Below are positions 23,098 to 35,791 of a stretch of 64,000 nucleotides of DNA, in pieces. Source of the stretch: Pinus tabuliformis. Lineage: Eukaryota; Streptophyta; Pinopsida; Pinales; Pinaceae. How positions within the stretch are numbered: position 1 is the stretch's first letter; each line of letters starts with the position of its first letter. The notes beneath the pieces were generated by a model. The model was given only the letters and a program-made list of their open reading frames with translations, had not been told where the DNA came from and made no database searches. The position numbers and the translations under genes are program-made. The DNA is taken from assembly GCA_031772625.1 (NCBI GenBank), contig CM062810.1, positions 703,170,519-703,234,518 on the forward strand, given 5' to 3'.

Positions 23098-25921
23098 TGT
23101 TAGCCTCCTGCTGCAGCAGGTTAATCATCTTTCATGATCGACATTTTCACATGCCAAATATATCGTACTATGCAGGCTGCAATGCTCCATATTTGCTACA
23201 AATGGCCAAAGAAGTGTCCGTAAGAGTGTGCTAGTCTAAGTGCCACTGTTGTGTTCCAATTTTGATAAGCGATCCATTTTTGTTTAAGGCAGTTTTTCAG
23301 TTGGAGGTACTCAGGCAGGAATTCACTAACCTCCCCCTTCTTATCATCACCCCAAAGTCACTTACTAACATCCCCCAAGAGGTCAAGATCTGCTTGAGCC
23401 TCTCAGTTTTACCATTTCCATGACATGTGCCTTGGTGAAGATCTGCTTCACTCAAGGATTGCTCACTCAGTGTTTGTGAGTCTTCTCTTCCCCAAAATGG
23501 CCTAAGGTCTCATACCTTAGCGCCCTCTTTCCATCTCCATATTAACTATTAACTTTATTGTATAACTCCCTAACAATTTTCCCATTTCCCTACTACAAAC
23601 CATGTATATAAATTCCCCTATGTAAATATCCCCTCCCTGGCATTATAGCCATATTATTAACTAAGTTCGGGAAATCACAGTCCATCTGGGGCTGTCTTTA
23701 GCCCATCTGAGTCATCAAGGAGCTAGTTTGACACCTGGTCAACTAGTAACCTTTTCCTCAGCCCAAAAACCCCAAAAACCCATGTTTTCACCTTTATCCC
23801 AATATTTTCCTTGTAAATTTTCACCCCACCGCTGTAAAAAGCCTATATTTCGCCCCAACCCAAAGTTTTGGCATTAAATATTAAACCCGCAGCTTATTAA
23901 CCTCCTAAACCCCCTTCCCATAGTTTAAACCCACCCGCGCGCATATTAAAAAAGGAATATTCCTGCGAATATTCCTTGCCCTAACCCGCCATTACCTCGC
24001 CGTCGCCGCCGACCGTTGGATCCCCCGCCCCGCAGATCAATGGCTGGCGGGCATCCTCATCCCCGACGCGCCCGGGCTTTAGCGTCCGGGAGTTCGGCGG
24101 TTTTGCCGCCGTACTCCCGCCACGCGTCAGGCTCTGAGGCGTGGCGGAGCCCCCTCCCCCGAAACCACCTATGCCCATGAGCGGTGCGCCACAATACCGC
24201 TTACCGCCCTGTGATGTCACCATCCACGTCACCCCCCTGCGTGGCCTCCTGCCACGTCACTGCCACGTGTCCTGCCACCGTACCTGCCACGTCATCGTCT
24301 GTACATGATGACGTCATGCTGACGTCATCCCGCCACATTGCCCTGCAGACATCATGCTGACGTCACCCGCCGTACAATGTTGATGTCATCAGCACTTTTT
24401 TGGGCGCAGAGGCACGAAAGTCGCACTTCGGAGCCCCAGAATCGAATTCTGAGGCAGTTTTTGATTAGCCTAGCGCAAATCGCTCATCGCAGGATTTTTT
24501 AGGCTAAAATGGAGAATCTTCAGGGAATCTTTAAGGAATATTTTCACCATGCAGCCCCAGGAAGCCCGAAAAGGCGCAAAAATGATCCGTTTTCTTCACA
24601 AAGCATACCAAAAGGATCAGAAGACCATTTCGGAAGATGCAGAGGCCGAGCAGCGGCCATTTATTAGTGATTAGACCTGCAGCACATCAGATTGGCAGTC
24701 CAGATTTTGTCAGAGAGTATCAGTTGAAGAAAGGACGCCAGAGAGTATCAGGCAAGTTTTTTTTAGGGGCTCGAGGCACCTGAACATTGATGAAGCCCCC
24801 AGATAGTCACAATCAATAAGCATTAGCCCATCCTTGCCTTCAAATCACCATTAAGGCATTCAAAGCACCAGGAGAGCAAGGAGGCAGAAACCCATACTCA
24901 TTTATTGCAGAAACACTGCAGCAAGCCACCAAGGACAGCATCATTTATTCAGTTTTGATACAGCGGCCCTCAGCACCGCTCAAAAGATATTTTTGCATTT
25001 ATTTCAGGATAGGATTAGGTCAAGTAGTAATTTTTTATGACCTAATTAGGTCAAGATGTAATAAAAGCAGTAGATAGAAAGTTTTGCCCTATATATACCA
25101 CCCTCTGTATAGTTTTAAGGGTTGGTTAATTGAGAATTTTCACTAGAGGCTCGCTGTGTATACCTGAACTTTTCTGTAATCAAAGATTGCTTTACAGCTT
25201 GGAGAGCGAACTGTCCGTTGTTCATGAATGTTTGAAGAGTTGAAGATGGAATTCATGCGCTGCGGCCTGAAGCAATAAGTGCCTCTTATCTCTGTTTATG
25301 TGTTTGCCATTATCTAAATAGCAGAAAAAAAGAATAGCCTAGAATTAGTTTAAATACTCTCTATGCTCAATTTATGTTGTTTCTTGATGTTTTCCTCTAA
25401 AAGAATTGGTTATGAACATTGAATTCCGTCTGGCTCATGTGTACCCCAATTCACCTGTGATTGGCCAATTATCTAGGGATTCTTAACTGCCCCTAGGTAG
25501 CACCTTATTGTTTCTCTGCTAATCTGTTGGAGAGATTCTTAACTGCCTCTCTTTCTTTAGCATTCAGTTCACCCCTTTAACTTGAAAATTGCTTCCACCT
25601 CAGCTATCTTGCTCCATGTTGCCTCACTGTTATTAAGGAAGTACCCCGGCAGTTCCCTTCCTGGACTCCACGCCCAATGGTTTGAAACATTCAGACTATA
25701 CACTGCCTCTCTACCTGAAAGTATCAGTTTTCCCACCAAAACTCAATCAAAACCCCTATGCATCATATCTAGCCTAAAATCATCCCTTTCAACAAAGCTA
25801 AATCATAAAGAGAGAGCCCTCTCTGACTGCAGGTAGGCTAGGACCTGCAGTACAAAGTTGGTTTGTGGTTACCTCGGCCGTATCCCTTTAGGAGTCAAGA
25901 GGGACAACCTGAGTGATAACA
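23098..25921 (+). mobile_element. 5' LTR of nested element
   Basis: TGTTAGCC to GAGTGATAACA, 2824 bases. The middle (about 23930-24400) is GC-rich and keeps many CpG sites in A+T-rich surroundings. TATA box TATATATA at 25090-25097. The small minus-strand frame in the GC-rich part (23981-24232) recurs in the 3' LTR and is not taken as a gene. Confidence 0.88.
24222..24385 (+). promoter_or_regulatory. Dense ACGT-core (bZIP-type) element cluster in the LTR
   Basis: Within about 160 bases lie several CCACGTCA words, a G-box CACGTG (24264-24269), two TGACGTCA palindromes (24309-24316 and 24320-24327) and a further GACGTCAC. TGACG/ACGT cores are bound by plant bZIP factors, including TGA factors (established). 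Activity as an LTR enhancer is inferred. The cluster is kept in the 3' LTR (TGACGTCA at 29489 and 29500). Confidence 0.55.
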
Positions 25922-25924
25922 TAA

Positions 25925-25943
25925 TGGCGACTCCACTGGGGAA
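25925..25943 (+). promoter_or_regulatory. Primer-binding site of nested element
   Basis: TGGCGACTCCACTGGGGAA, three bases after the LTR end; same class as at 6557 and 14116. A second partial match (TGGCGACTCCACATC) lies at about 26096. Confidence 0.8.
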
Positions 25944-26139
25944 TGAATCATGTGTTTATTAGTGTAAATCCCCAATTTTGACCAGTTCGCCTCGTTTTCT
26001 GGAGAAGGTGTTCCTTTTCTTCAGGGTTTTTCATGATCAGTTCGGACCTGTGACGGTGGACAGAGATCAGGCACTTCAAGATTAATTCGTCCACCTGGCG
26101 ACTCCACATCATCCTCATAATAAAGACTCCGCTGGAGAA

Positions 26140-28128
26140 ATGAACCCGAAGGAATTATATAAGCAGATCAGGCTCTTGACTTGGACTATCATCCAAGAGA
26201 TCATGTTCTTTCTCTTGCACCAGATTTTGTTGTGCATATTGTACTTTAAAGACGATTTTATGTCAGATTTTCGTGTTTTTTCTTTGGAAAAGGTTGTTGA
26301 AAAGCCTCCTTGCACATCAGGGCAGCAGCTTTCAAATGCTGTTGAAGATCATCATACAGTCAAGGAGGAACCAAAAATAGAGCCCACTCTTCTAGTTCCT
26401 GTACATATTCTCGTGCCTCGTAAAGTTCCTGAAAGATATAAGCCGCTCATTTTGCCTTCGGTGCTTGGTCCTCTGCCTGCAAATCATCCCGAATATCTCC
26501 CTAGATTTGATGGAGAGAATGGTATTACTGCCCAGAAACATATCCAGGATTTTGAAGATTATCTTAATACATTTGAAGTGGAAGATGAAGATGTCAGTCT
26601 TAGACTATTTGCCCTTTCTTTGCAAAGCTAAGCTAGGACTTGGTTTAAAGCATTGCCTGAAGCGAGCATCTCTAAGTTTCAGCAGTATGCCAAGCTTTTC
26701 CTTGATAAATGGATGATCAAAGGTAATATCTTCATGCTCATCGAAGAGTACAATCATTTAGAAAGGCGTCTAGATGAATCTGTTCAGCAGTTTTCAGACA
26801 GATTCAATCAAGTTTATCAGTCCATGCCTTTAAGTATAAGACCTCCCCTTGATTTAGCTCTATTGCAATATCCTAGAGCATTTGACACAGAGATGGAGTT
26901 CTGTTTAAGATAAAGATGCCCGTCCACTTTGAAACAGATGCAGGACATAACTGTGGACGTGGAGGCAAATCTAAGAAGGAGGGAAGAACAGCGCAAAGCA
27001 GAGCAAGAACAAAGATTTCATAGTGTGTTACAAAAGACAGAGGAAATGATGCAGCTGATCACAATGAAAGTGGAAAGTTCAGAGCACCAGAACAGATCTG
27101 TTTCGCAACAGGAAAGTAGTGACGTTCACGAACAAACCTGCCACAAAACATATGACATATTCATTCAGCCATACATGGTGGAGCAGTCTCCTGATATACT
27201 GTGTGAATATAATAGCTTCTCTTCTTTCAACGGTCTGCCCAAATATGATCTGTATGATGATGATTATGAACCTTACGACCAAATCAGCCTTGCAGAGGAA
27301 TCAGATCCTATTTTGGCAGGAAGCAGTGTTCAGGTTCAGCAACCTGAACCCAATGATCAGCATGCCCATCTCAGCTATGAAGAAAAGGAAGAAAACGCAG
27401 AGTGTGTGGATTTCAGTGAAGGAACTTTACCCTTTTGTTTTGAATCTTTTCAATTTATCAAGGATAACTATCATGCTATATATGATCAAGTGTCACCGCG
27501 TGTGGCCATTAACCGTCTGGAGGTTAATCAAGATATTATTCCAAAGGTATTGCCTCTAGTTTTGCAGCCCCAAAGAGCCATTGAATATCAGATTGAGGAG
27601 GACCCAGAAGCAGCAGCATATGACCAAATGATCCATGTGGATCCCTTGCCTCTTTGTTTTCAGCCATCTGAGTTGTTCAAAGAAGAAGAAGACCAGCAGC
27701 CTGCAAAGATCAGTCAAGTCCTATTTAAGCCAGATTGTAATAAATTGCAAGCACCTCTGCAAGTTCTGAATGACCTATCCGCTGGCAGGCAGAATGATGA
27801 AAGAGATCAGTGCTCTTCTCCAGTAACAGGCTGCAAGGCTCAGTATCGAGTTGTCGATGATCTCCCAACTCCAAGGCATGGTAGCGATCCTGAACCTTTG
27901 TACAGTTCTTTAATTCAGCCTAGAAATTGTGTATATATGTTGCAGGATAGTTTTGTACAGTACTTAGACACCGCAAAGGGGGTCAGTAGCTTCCTGATCT
28001 TCTCAAAGATTGACAAAGCCATAACAAATTGCAAAATCTCAGTTGGTCTCACCAGCAAGCACAAGCAGCAAAGCCCACTCATGTTATTATTGCTTAAGTG
28101 GCTGCATTGGCTATTTCACTTCACCTAA
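26140..28128 (+). pseudogene. Gag of the nested retroelement, broken by two or more stops
   Basis: One coding stretch read as consecutive open pieces (26140-26631, then 26653-26913, then 26929-28128), separated by stop codons at about 26629 and 26911. The first piece carries a LPRFDGENGITAQKHIQDFE stretch and the second a QFSDRFNQVYQSMP stretch, both typical of a plant Ty3/gypsy Retrotrans_gag (capsid) domain. The third starts with a charged coiled-coil-like region (RRREEQRKAEQEQRF), then a long acidic tail. No zinc knuckle, protease or polymerase motif follows before the 3' LTR. It would have formed the particle shell. Confidence 0.75.
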
Positions 28129-28286
28129 CAGCAAAGTAAGTACTGGTTAGGGTAGGTAGGAAGGTAAGATCAATAAGGTAGCCAGCCAAGGAAAATTTGC
28201 AGAACATAGCAACAATTGAATACAAGGCAGTCTGACCTGCTGTTCTTGACATTTCACAAGGAAAAGCCATCCCCAAGTGGAGCCAC

Positions 28287-31067
28287 TGTTAGCCTCCTGC
28301 TGCAACAGGTTAATCATCTTTCATGATCGACACTTTCACATGCCAAATATATCGTACTATGCAGGCTGCAATGCTCCATATTTGCTACAGATGGCCAAAG
28401 AAGTGTCCGTAAGAGTGTGCTAGTCTAAGTGCCACTGCTGTGTTCCAATTTTGATAAGCGATCCATTTTTGTTTAAGGCAGTTTTTCAGTTGGAGGTACT
28501 CAGGCAGGAATTCACTAACCTCCCCCTTCTTATCATCACCCCAAAGTCACTTACTAACATCCCCCAAGAGGTCAAGATCTGCTTGAGCCTCTCAGTTTTA
28601 CCATTTCCATGACATGTGCCTTGGTGAAGATCTGCTTCACTCAAGGATTGCTCACTCAGTGTTTGTGAGTCTTCTCTTCCCCAAAATGGCCTAAGGTCTC
28701 ATACCTTAGCGCCCTCTTTCCATCTCCATATTAACTATTAACTTTGTTGTATAACTCCCTAACAATTTTCCCATTTCCCTACTAAAAACCATGTATATAA
28801 ATTCCCCTATGTAAATATCCCCTCCCTGGCATTATAGCCATATTATTAACTAAGTCTGGGAAATCACAGTCCATCTGGGGCTGTCTTTAGCCCATCCGAG
28901 TCATCAAGGAGCTAGTTTGACACCTGGTCAACTAGTAACCTTTTCCTCAGCCCAAAAACCCATGTTTTCACCTTTATCCCAATATTTTCCTTGTAAATTT
29001 TCACCCCACCGCTGTAAAAAGCCCGTATTTCGCCCCAACCCAAAGTTTTGGCATTAAATATTAAACCCGCAGCTTATTAACCTCCTAAACCCCCTTCCCA
29101 TAGTTTAAACCCACCCGCGCGCATATTAAAAAAGGAATATTCCTGCGAATATTCCTCGCCCTAACCCACCATTACCTCGCCGTCGCCGCCGACCGTTGGA
29201 TCCCCCGCCCCGCAGATCAACGGCTGGCGGGCATCCTCATCCCTGACGTGCCTGGGCTTTAGCGTCCGGGAGTTCGATGGTTTTGCCGTCGTACTCCCGC
29301 CACACGTCAGGCTCTGAGGCATGGAGGAGCCCCCTCCCCTGAAACCACCTATGCCCATGAGCGGTGTGCCACAATAGCGCTTACTGCCCTGTGATGTCAC
29401 CACCCACGTCACCCCCCTGCGTGGCCTCCTGCCACGTCACTGCCACGTGTCCCGCCACCGTACCTGCCACGTCATCGTCCGTACATGATGACGTCATGCT
29501 GACGTCATCCCGCCACATCGCCCTGCTGACGTCACCCGCCGTACAATGCTGATGTCATCAGCACTTTTTTGGGCGCAGAGGCGCGAAAGTCGCACTTCGG
29601 AGCCCCGGAATCGAATTCTGAGGTAGTTTTCATCGCACGATCTTTTAGGCCAAAATGGAGAATCTTCAGGGAATCTTTAAGGAATCTTTTCACCATGCGG
29701 CCCCAGGAAGCCCGAAAAGGCGCAAAAATGATCTGTTTTCTTCACAGAGCATACCAAAAGGATCAGAAGACCATTTCGGAAGATGCAGAGGCCGAGCAGC
29801 GGCCATTTATTAGTGATTAGACCTGCATCACATCAGATCGGCAGTCCAGATTTTGTCAGAGAGTATCAGTTGAAGAAAGGACGCCAGAGAGTATCATGCA
29901 AGTTTTTTTTAGGGGCTCGAGGCACCTGAACATTGATGAAGCCCCCAGAAAGTCACAATCAATAAGCATCAGCCCATCCTTGCCTTCAAATCACCATTAA
30001 GGCATTCAAAGCACCATGAGAGCAAGGAGGCAGAAACCCATACTCATTTATTGCAGAAACACTGCAGCAAGCCACCAAGGACAGCATCATTTATTCAGTT
30101 TTGATACAACGGCCCTCAGCACCGCTCAAAATATATTTTTGCATTTATTTCAGGATAGGATTAGGTCAAGTAGTCATTTTTTATGACCTAATTAGGTCAA
30201 GATGTAATAAAAGCAGTAGATAGAAAGTTTTGCCCTATATATACCACCCTCTGTATAGTTTTAAGGGTTGGTTAATTGAGAATTTTCACTAGAGACTCGC
30301 TGTGTATACCTGAACTTTTCTGTAATCAAAGATTGCTTTAAATCTTGGAGAGCGAACTGTCCGTTGTTCATGAATGTTTGAAGAGTTGAAGATGGAATTC
30401 ATGCACTGCGGCCTGAAGCAATAAGTGCCTCTTATCTCTGTTTATGTGTTTTCCATTATCTAAATAGCAGAAAAAAAGAATAGCCTAGAATTAGTTTAAA
30501 TACTCCCTATGCTCAATTTATGTTGTTTCTTGATGTTTTCCTCTAAAAGAATTGGTTATGAACATTGAATTCCTTCTGGCTCATGTTTACCCCAATTCAC
30601 CTGTGATTGGCCAATTATCTAGGGATTCTTAACTGCCCCTAGGTAGCGCCTTGTTGTTTCTCTACTAATCTGTTGGAGAGATTCTTAACTGCCTCTCTTT
30701 CTTTAGCATTCAGTTCACCCCTTCAACTTGAAAATTGCTTCAACCTCAGCTATCTTGCTCCATGTTCCCTCACTGTTATTAAGGAAGTACCCCGGCAGTT
30801 CCCTTCTTGGACTCCACGCCCAGTGGTTTGAAACATTCAGACTATACACTGCCTCTCTACCTGAAAGTGTCAGTTTTCCCACCAAAACTCAATCAAAACC
30901 CCTGTGCATCATATCTAGCCTAAAATCATCCCTTTCAACAAAGCTAAATCATAAAGAGAGAGCCCTCTCTGACTGTAGGTAGGCTAGGACCTGCAGTCCA
31001 AAGTTGGTTTGTGGTTACCTCGGCCGTATCCCTTTAGGAGTCAAGAGGGACAACCTGAGTGATAACA
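28287..31067 (+). mobile_element. 3' LTR of nested element
   Basis: 2781 bases, TGTTAGCC to GAGTGATAACA, colinear with the 5' LTR apart from small indels. No strong polypurine tract precedes it; GTGGAGCCAC lies directly upstream. Confidence 0.88.
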
Positions 31068-31072
31068 GTATG
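31068..31072. repeat. Target-site duplication GTATG (right) of the nested element
   Basis: Same as 23093-23097. Confidence 0.85.
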
Positions 31073-31830
31073 CGAACTCTACCAAAGGAAGATACTCCTC
31101 CCACTTTCATTGTTGGTGCATCACATACATCCTCAACACGTCCTCCAATATCCAGTTGACCCTCTCTGTCTATCCATCTGTCTGCAAATGATAAGCTATA
31201 TTGAAGGCAAACTCTATGCCCAAACCTAAAAATAACTCCTTCCAAAACTTGGAAGTGAACTTTTCATCCCTGTCTGACACAATCCTCTTTGGAACACCAT
31301 GCAATCTCACCACATCTCTGATGAATACTTATGCTACATCGCTAGCTGAGAATGTATACTTCACTGGAATGAAGTGTGCAACCTTCGTTAACCTATCCAT
31401 AATAACCATTATGGAATCATGCTGTCTCACTATCTTCGAAAAAATTGTAATGAAGTCCATGGAAATGACCTCCCATTTACACTCTGGAATTGTAATCAGT
31501 TGTAGAAGTCCATATTGATGTTTACATTCTGCTTTCACTCCCTGATAATCAAAACATCTAGCCATGAACTTTGCTACATCTCTCTTCAGATTCATCCAAT
31601 AATAGAATTTTTTTCACGGTAGTCAATGTCTTTTGATAACCTGGGTGACCTGAATAAGGTTCCGCATGAAACTCTCTCAAGATCACCTTCTTGAGCTCAC
31701 TATTATCTAACACATATATCATGTCTCTGAATCTAACGATACCATTCGTTGTAAGACAATAATCCATACCCTATACACATGCACCTGTACCTATACCTGC
31801 ACATGTACCTGTATGTGTACTACCACTTGT
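31073..31830 (-). pseudogene. Integrase N-terminal and core of the outer gypsy polyprotein
   Basis: Minus-strand fragments: a zinc-binding HHCC-like region (SGHPGYQKTLTTVKK, then MARCFDYQGVKAECKH) at about 31510-31680; a catalytic-core start (EVISMDFITIFSK ... DRLTKVAHFIPVK) at 31340-31480; and an AYHLQTDGQIDRE-like stretch near 31150-31200. Frames shift several times. It joins the integrase C-terminus at 23092 once the nested element is discounted. Confidence 0.8.
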
Positions 31831-31845
31831 ACCTCTACCAATACC

Positions 31846-32190
31846 CTATTGCAACCCGTGCACAATCTCCATATACCTAACATCATGATGACTTTCCTGC
31901 AAGATCCTATCCTTTAGATTTGTCCCATATGAGCTCATATCTGCTAAGTGATTTACCTGTACCCACCTGCTGAGAGCATATGCCACCCTGTTCTCTTTAC
32001 CTTTGATGTACCTAATCTCGAAATCAAGCTCACTGATCGCGGCCAACCATCTAGCCTGCCTGGAGTTCAGATTCGGTTGGTCAAACAAATACCTCAACCT
32101 AATGTTGTCACTCATAAGTACAAACCTCCTGCCAAGAAGATAGCGCCTCTACATATTCAATGCATGTATGAGTGCTACTAACTCAAGATC
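31846..32190 (-). pseudogene. RNase H end of the outer gypsy polyprotein
   Basis: LRYLFDQPNLNSRQARWLAA and FEIRYIKGKENRVAYALSR are the connection/RNase H landmarks of Ty3/gypsy Pol; the usual VADALSR is altered to VAYALSR. Order relative to RT (32449-33164) and integrase (31073-31830) is the standard RT-RH-INT. Confidence 0.8.
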
Positions 32191-32394
32191 ATGTGTTGGG
32201 TAGTTCTACTCGTGCTCATTTAGTTTTCGGTACTCATAACACATCACCTGTCCATCCTACATAAGAAATCCACCAAGTCCTCTCGAGCAAGCATCTATTC
32301 ATACCACAAACTCTTTGTCCGGATATGAAATCTATAGCACTAATCCATGTATCAATAACTACTTAAGCTGCTCAAAGTTAGCCACACACTCCTT

Positions 32395-33185
32395 TGTCCA
32401 TTCAAACTTCTTACCTTTCCTCTACAGTGATGTGATAGGATAAGAAATCTATGAGAACTTCTTGATGAACCTCCTATAATATCCTGCAAGACCCATGAAA
32501 GATCTCACCTCATCCACACTGTTAGGAGCTACCCACTCCATTATGGCCCTTATCTTCTCGGAATCTACTGCAAAGCCTTCCTTGGAGACAACATTCCCCA
32601 AGTAGTACACCAAAGTCTGAAAGAAATTGCACTTGCTAATCTTAGCATACAACTTATTCTCTCTCAACAACCTCAACACTGCTGCTAAATACTCGGCCTG
32701 CTCTTCCTCATTTTTAGAATATACTAGTATATCATCAATGAACACAATAAAAAACTTATCCAAATATGGACGCAACACAATATTAATCAAGCACATAAAT
32801 GTGCTAGAGCATTAGTTAAGACAAATGGAATGACAACAGACTTGTAATGCGTCCTGAACGTAGTCTAGTAAATGTCATCCTCTTTTATGTGTACCTGACG
32901 GTATCCCGATCTCAAGTCGATCTTGGAGAACACTGTTGCTTCCTTCAGCTGATCGAACAAGTCATCAATCCTCGACAAAGGGTATTTTCTCTTGATAGTC
33001 ACTTTGTTCAACTGCCTGCAGTAAATGCATAATCTGATAGTACCATCTTTCTTCCTTACAAACAATACCGGTGCGCCGCATGGTGATACACTTAGCCTAA
33101 TGTATCCCTTGTCCAAAATTTCCTTCAATTGCAACTTCAACTCAACCAACTCAGATGTGCTCATCTTGTAAGGTTATTTTGATGC
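32395..33185 (-). pseudogene. Reverse transcriptase of the outer gypsy element
   Basis: Two minus-strand open pieces. The first (33164-32865) has [40 protein letters not shown] and the motif A stretch [10 protein letters not shown]. The second (32796-32449) has the motif C FIDDILVYS and FMGLAGYYRRFIKKFS. Both catalytic Asp regions are kept, but frameshifts and stops between them kill the gene. Sequence type is Ty3/gypsy. Confidence 0.88.
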
Positions 33186-33199
33186 TAGAGCTACCCCAA

Positions 33200-33830
33200 G
33201 CACTAACTCAATAGAAATTTATACCTCCTTGTGAAGTGGCAACTCTGTAATGTCCTCAGGAAATACATCCTTGAACTATTGTAAAACTGGGTACTTTCTC
33301 AACACATCCATATCCCCAACTTCCTTACCCTTATCACTAGAAAAGTGCACTGCGAATAACTTACACCCTTTCCTACGGCTACGCTTTACTTGCATAGTTG
33401 TCACCATCCTAACTGATGTGGCTTTCTTCTTGCCTTGCAAGACTCTTGGTTCCCCATTGTCATCAACACACTCAATGGCTTTGTCATAACAGTCTACCTT
33501 GGTTCTATGAAGATAAAACTAATCCATTCCCAACAACATACTATATGATCCAAATGGTAATACATTTAGATGTGTTGCAGTAGGTATACCATTCAAATAA
33601 AGTGCACAAGCTCTTACCCAATGATGAACTCACTTCATTGTACCTATAGACAACTGCACTAACCAAGACTCTGCATGAAAGTCCTTACTCAAACCACAAT
33701 TATGCACTAAGTCAAGACTAACATAGCTATAATTAGATCCAGGGTCATTCAAAATAGAAATAAATTGATCAAAAATCTTACCATCCATCTCAATGATAGA
33801 TGCATGTTTTTCTTCCTACCTGTTGTCAAC
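33200..33830 (-). pseudogene. Protease region of the outer gypsy polyprotein
   Basis: Between gag and RT in minus orientation. The active-site position reads NDPGSNYSYVS, so Asp-Pro-Gly stands in place of Asp-Ser/Thr-Gly. A SYSMLLGMD-like flap-side motif follows near 33530. Several TAG stops interrupt the frame. Confidence 0.6.
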
Positions 33831-35116
33831 TGTTGTATAGATACGTGGAATACTCTGACCAACATCCCCAATAGGTTCCGCCTCCTATGCACTGTATATC
33901 TTAGGCCTACCATCCTAATTTTGTGGACAATATCTCTTAATTTGTTCCTTGCTACATGTAATATATTCCAACCAACCAGTGCCCTCACCTCTATGCTTTT
34001 GCTGTTGTGACCCGTGTCCATGTCTAGTTGCATTAAACTTATTTTTCGGTGCCACATTCTCTTTCTCATCTGCATGCAGTGGCCTTGTCCTCTTAGGCTA
34101 CCATTTACCTTTGCCTTTGTCTTTTCCCTTCCATCCTTGCTGAGATTCATTCTTACAATTTGACTGTTCATAGCAATGCTTCAATTTCCTAATAAATTCC
34201 TCAAGTGACCGAGGCTCATCATACTCAATCCGATCTCTAAATGCTAATGGAAAACCACTAACAAATCGCTGAACTTTAGCCTTCTCATTAGTAAGATACG
34301 ATACATACCTCAATAGCTCCAGAAACTTGGTCATGTACTCTTCATCTGCCACTAATCTCATCTTTAGCTCATAGAATTCTTTGGCCTTACTTTTGTAGTA
34401 CCTCTCTGACAAGTACTTCTTCCTGAAAAGCCTCTTGAACTCCCGCCAACTCAATTCTTCTGTCATGATGTCTCTAACCCGCTTAACATCTTCCCACTGG
34501 ATGTTTGTTTTACCTTTCCAGCCGAAGATTGCTTCTTTGGCCTTCATGTTATCTTTGTACTCATGAAACTCAAAAAAATTGTTCATCCCAATTATCCAAG
34601 CCTTTGCAGCTTCTGAATTCTTCACATATCCATCAAAAGTAGGTGGTTTTTCTCTCTTAAATTCATCTAGTAAGTATCCCCTATCATTCCTCTTATAAGG
34701 ATGATAGTGATGACGATCATGATGTTTATCAAAACCAGAACTAGAATAGTACATGTACTCATCGCCCCTTTTATCCAGAGTGTCCAATAATCTTCCATCT
34801 CTCACTGTATCAAATCTATCTGACCTTTGTCTACCAGGAGACCTACTGCATATTCCCCATTAGTTTTATCCTCATGTCCATGGATGATCTAAAGTAACCC
34901 TTATCACTGCAAGTCTAACAAACTTTGAATAAGTATAGCATTGACTTATGTTTGTTTCCTTTGTGCCTGTATGCTCTGGTCATTATCTTCCTTACAACTC
35001 CTTATCTCTTCGTTCAAGATTCTTAGTGTATCTGCCAAATCAGAAGTGTCCTCCACACCAAGCCACTCATCTGATGCATAGGGGGATTCTATGCAGTCTA
35101 CCACCTTGCTAGCCAT
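33831..35116 (-). pseudogene. Gag of the outer gypsy element
   Basis: The likely start is MASKVVDC at 35116. The longest intact part (34805-34098) contains a Retrotrans_gag domain (KPPTFDGYVKNSEAAKAWI ... MNNFFEFHEY ... WREFKRLFRKKYLSERY). A lysine-rich tail and a degraded zinc knuckle (only C and C of CSKEQIKRYC remain) follow near 33950. Multiple stops separate the start from the domain. Confidence 0.8.
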
Positions 35117-35769
35117 TTGATCTTTTTCGTACAATGTATAATATGTCAGATAAAACAAATCAGAATAAATCAACATACCTTAGCATAATCCAGGGAAGAT
35201 ACCTCGTATGTTAGATCAAAAAATCAGCATGATACATGTATAACATAATCATAACATCATATAGCCGTATAACAAGTAAGTGCATTAACACATAAATATC
35301 ATTCTAGCTAGGGTCTAGTCATCAATGCAAAACCATATTAACAATGCATGTTATGACCTCATGCATGACAACAACCATTACTCCATTGTACGCATTGCCA
35401 CATGCAACCATCAACATGCATAAGCAATGCATAATCCATGTAGTGGAGCATAAACGATCAATTCTTGTAATCAACCTACAAGGCTAACACATGTAATCAA
35501 AACATTCAAGAATGCACCTAACATACAAGGATAAAAGTAGGTGACATACAATCAACATGTAAGCGACATCTAACAATTTGTAACCATTCATATACTCATG
35601 ACGATGCATTCCACAAAATAAATCATCAAATTCTCCATGACAACCTTACTTTGACCATAATCAATCATCAAGAAAATATAACAAGCACATGGAATGTAAG
35701 TGTAAGAGACACACACGCAATTGGCATGCATACATGACCAATGCACACCGCTCATCCAGTCTGAAGGGT
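35117..35769 (-). other. Leader of the outer gypsy element
   Basis: Between PBS and gag start on the minus strand. A+C-rich on the plus strand with many CATGTAA/CAATGCAT-like words; no ORF. Confidence 0.6.
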
Positions 35770-35788
35770 GAACCATGCTCCGATACCA
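35770..35788 (-). promoter_or_regulatory. Primer-binding site of the outer gypsy element (tRNA-Met type)
   Basis: Minus strand TGGTATCGGAGCATGGTTC, three bases from the LTR end at 35792; a one-base variant of the classical TGGTATCAGAGC. Confidence 0.75.
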
Positions 35789-35791
35789 CTC

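Larger units (their letters stand above)
23098..31067 (+). mobile_element. Nested non-autonomous (gag-only) LTR retrotransposon
   Basis: A complete insertion of 7970 bases in plus orientation inside the integrase of an older gypsy element. It has LTRs of 2824 and 2781 bases, a PBS of the same tRNA-Arg-like type as the inverted-LTR element, a 2.4-kb interior with a gag-like coding region only, and a matching 5-bp TSD. The LTRs differ at a few percent of positions by eye, and the 3' copy lacks 43 bases net (mainly near 29525 and 29625), so it is moderately old. With no pol it must have been moved by an autonomous relative. Confidence 0.9.

Noticed and set aside
23981-24232. Gly/Ser-rich 83-codon frame, repeated at 29161-29412
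   Set aside because: It lies in the GC-rich middle of both LTR copies, has no recognised domain, and its duplication comes simply from being in the LTR.
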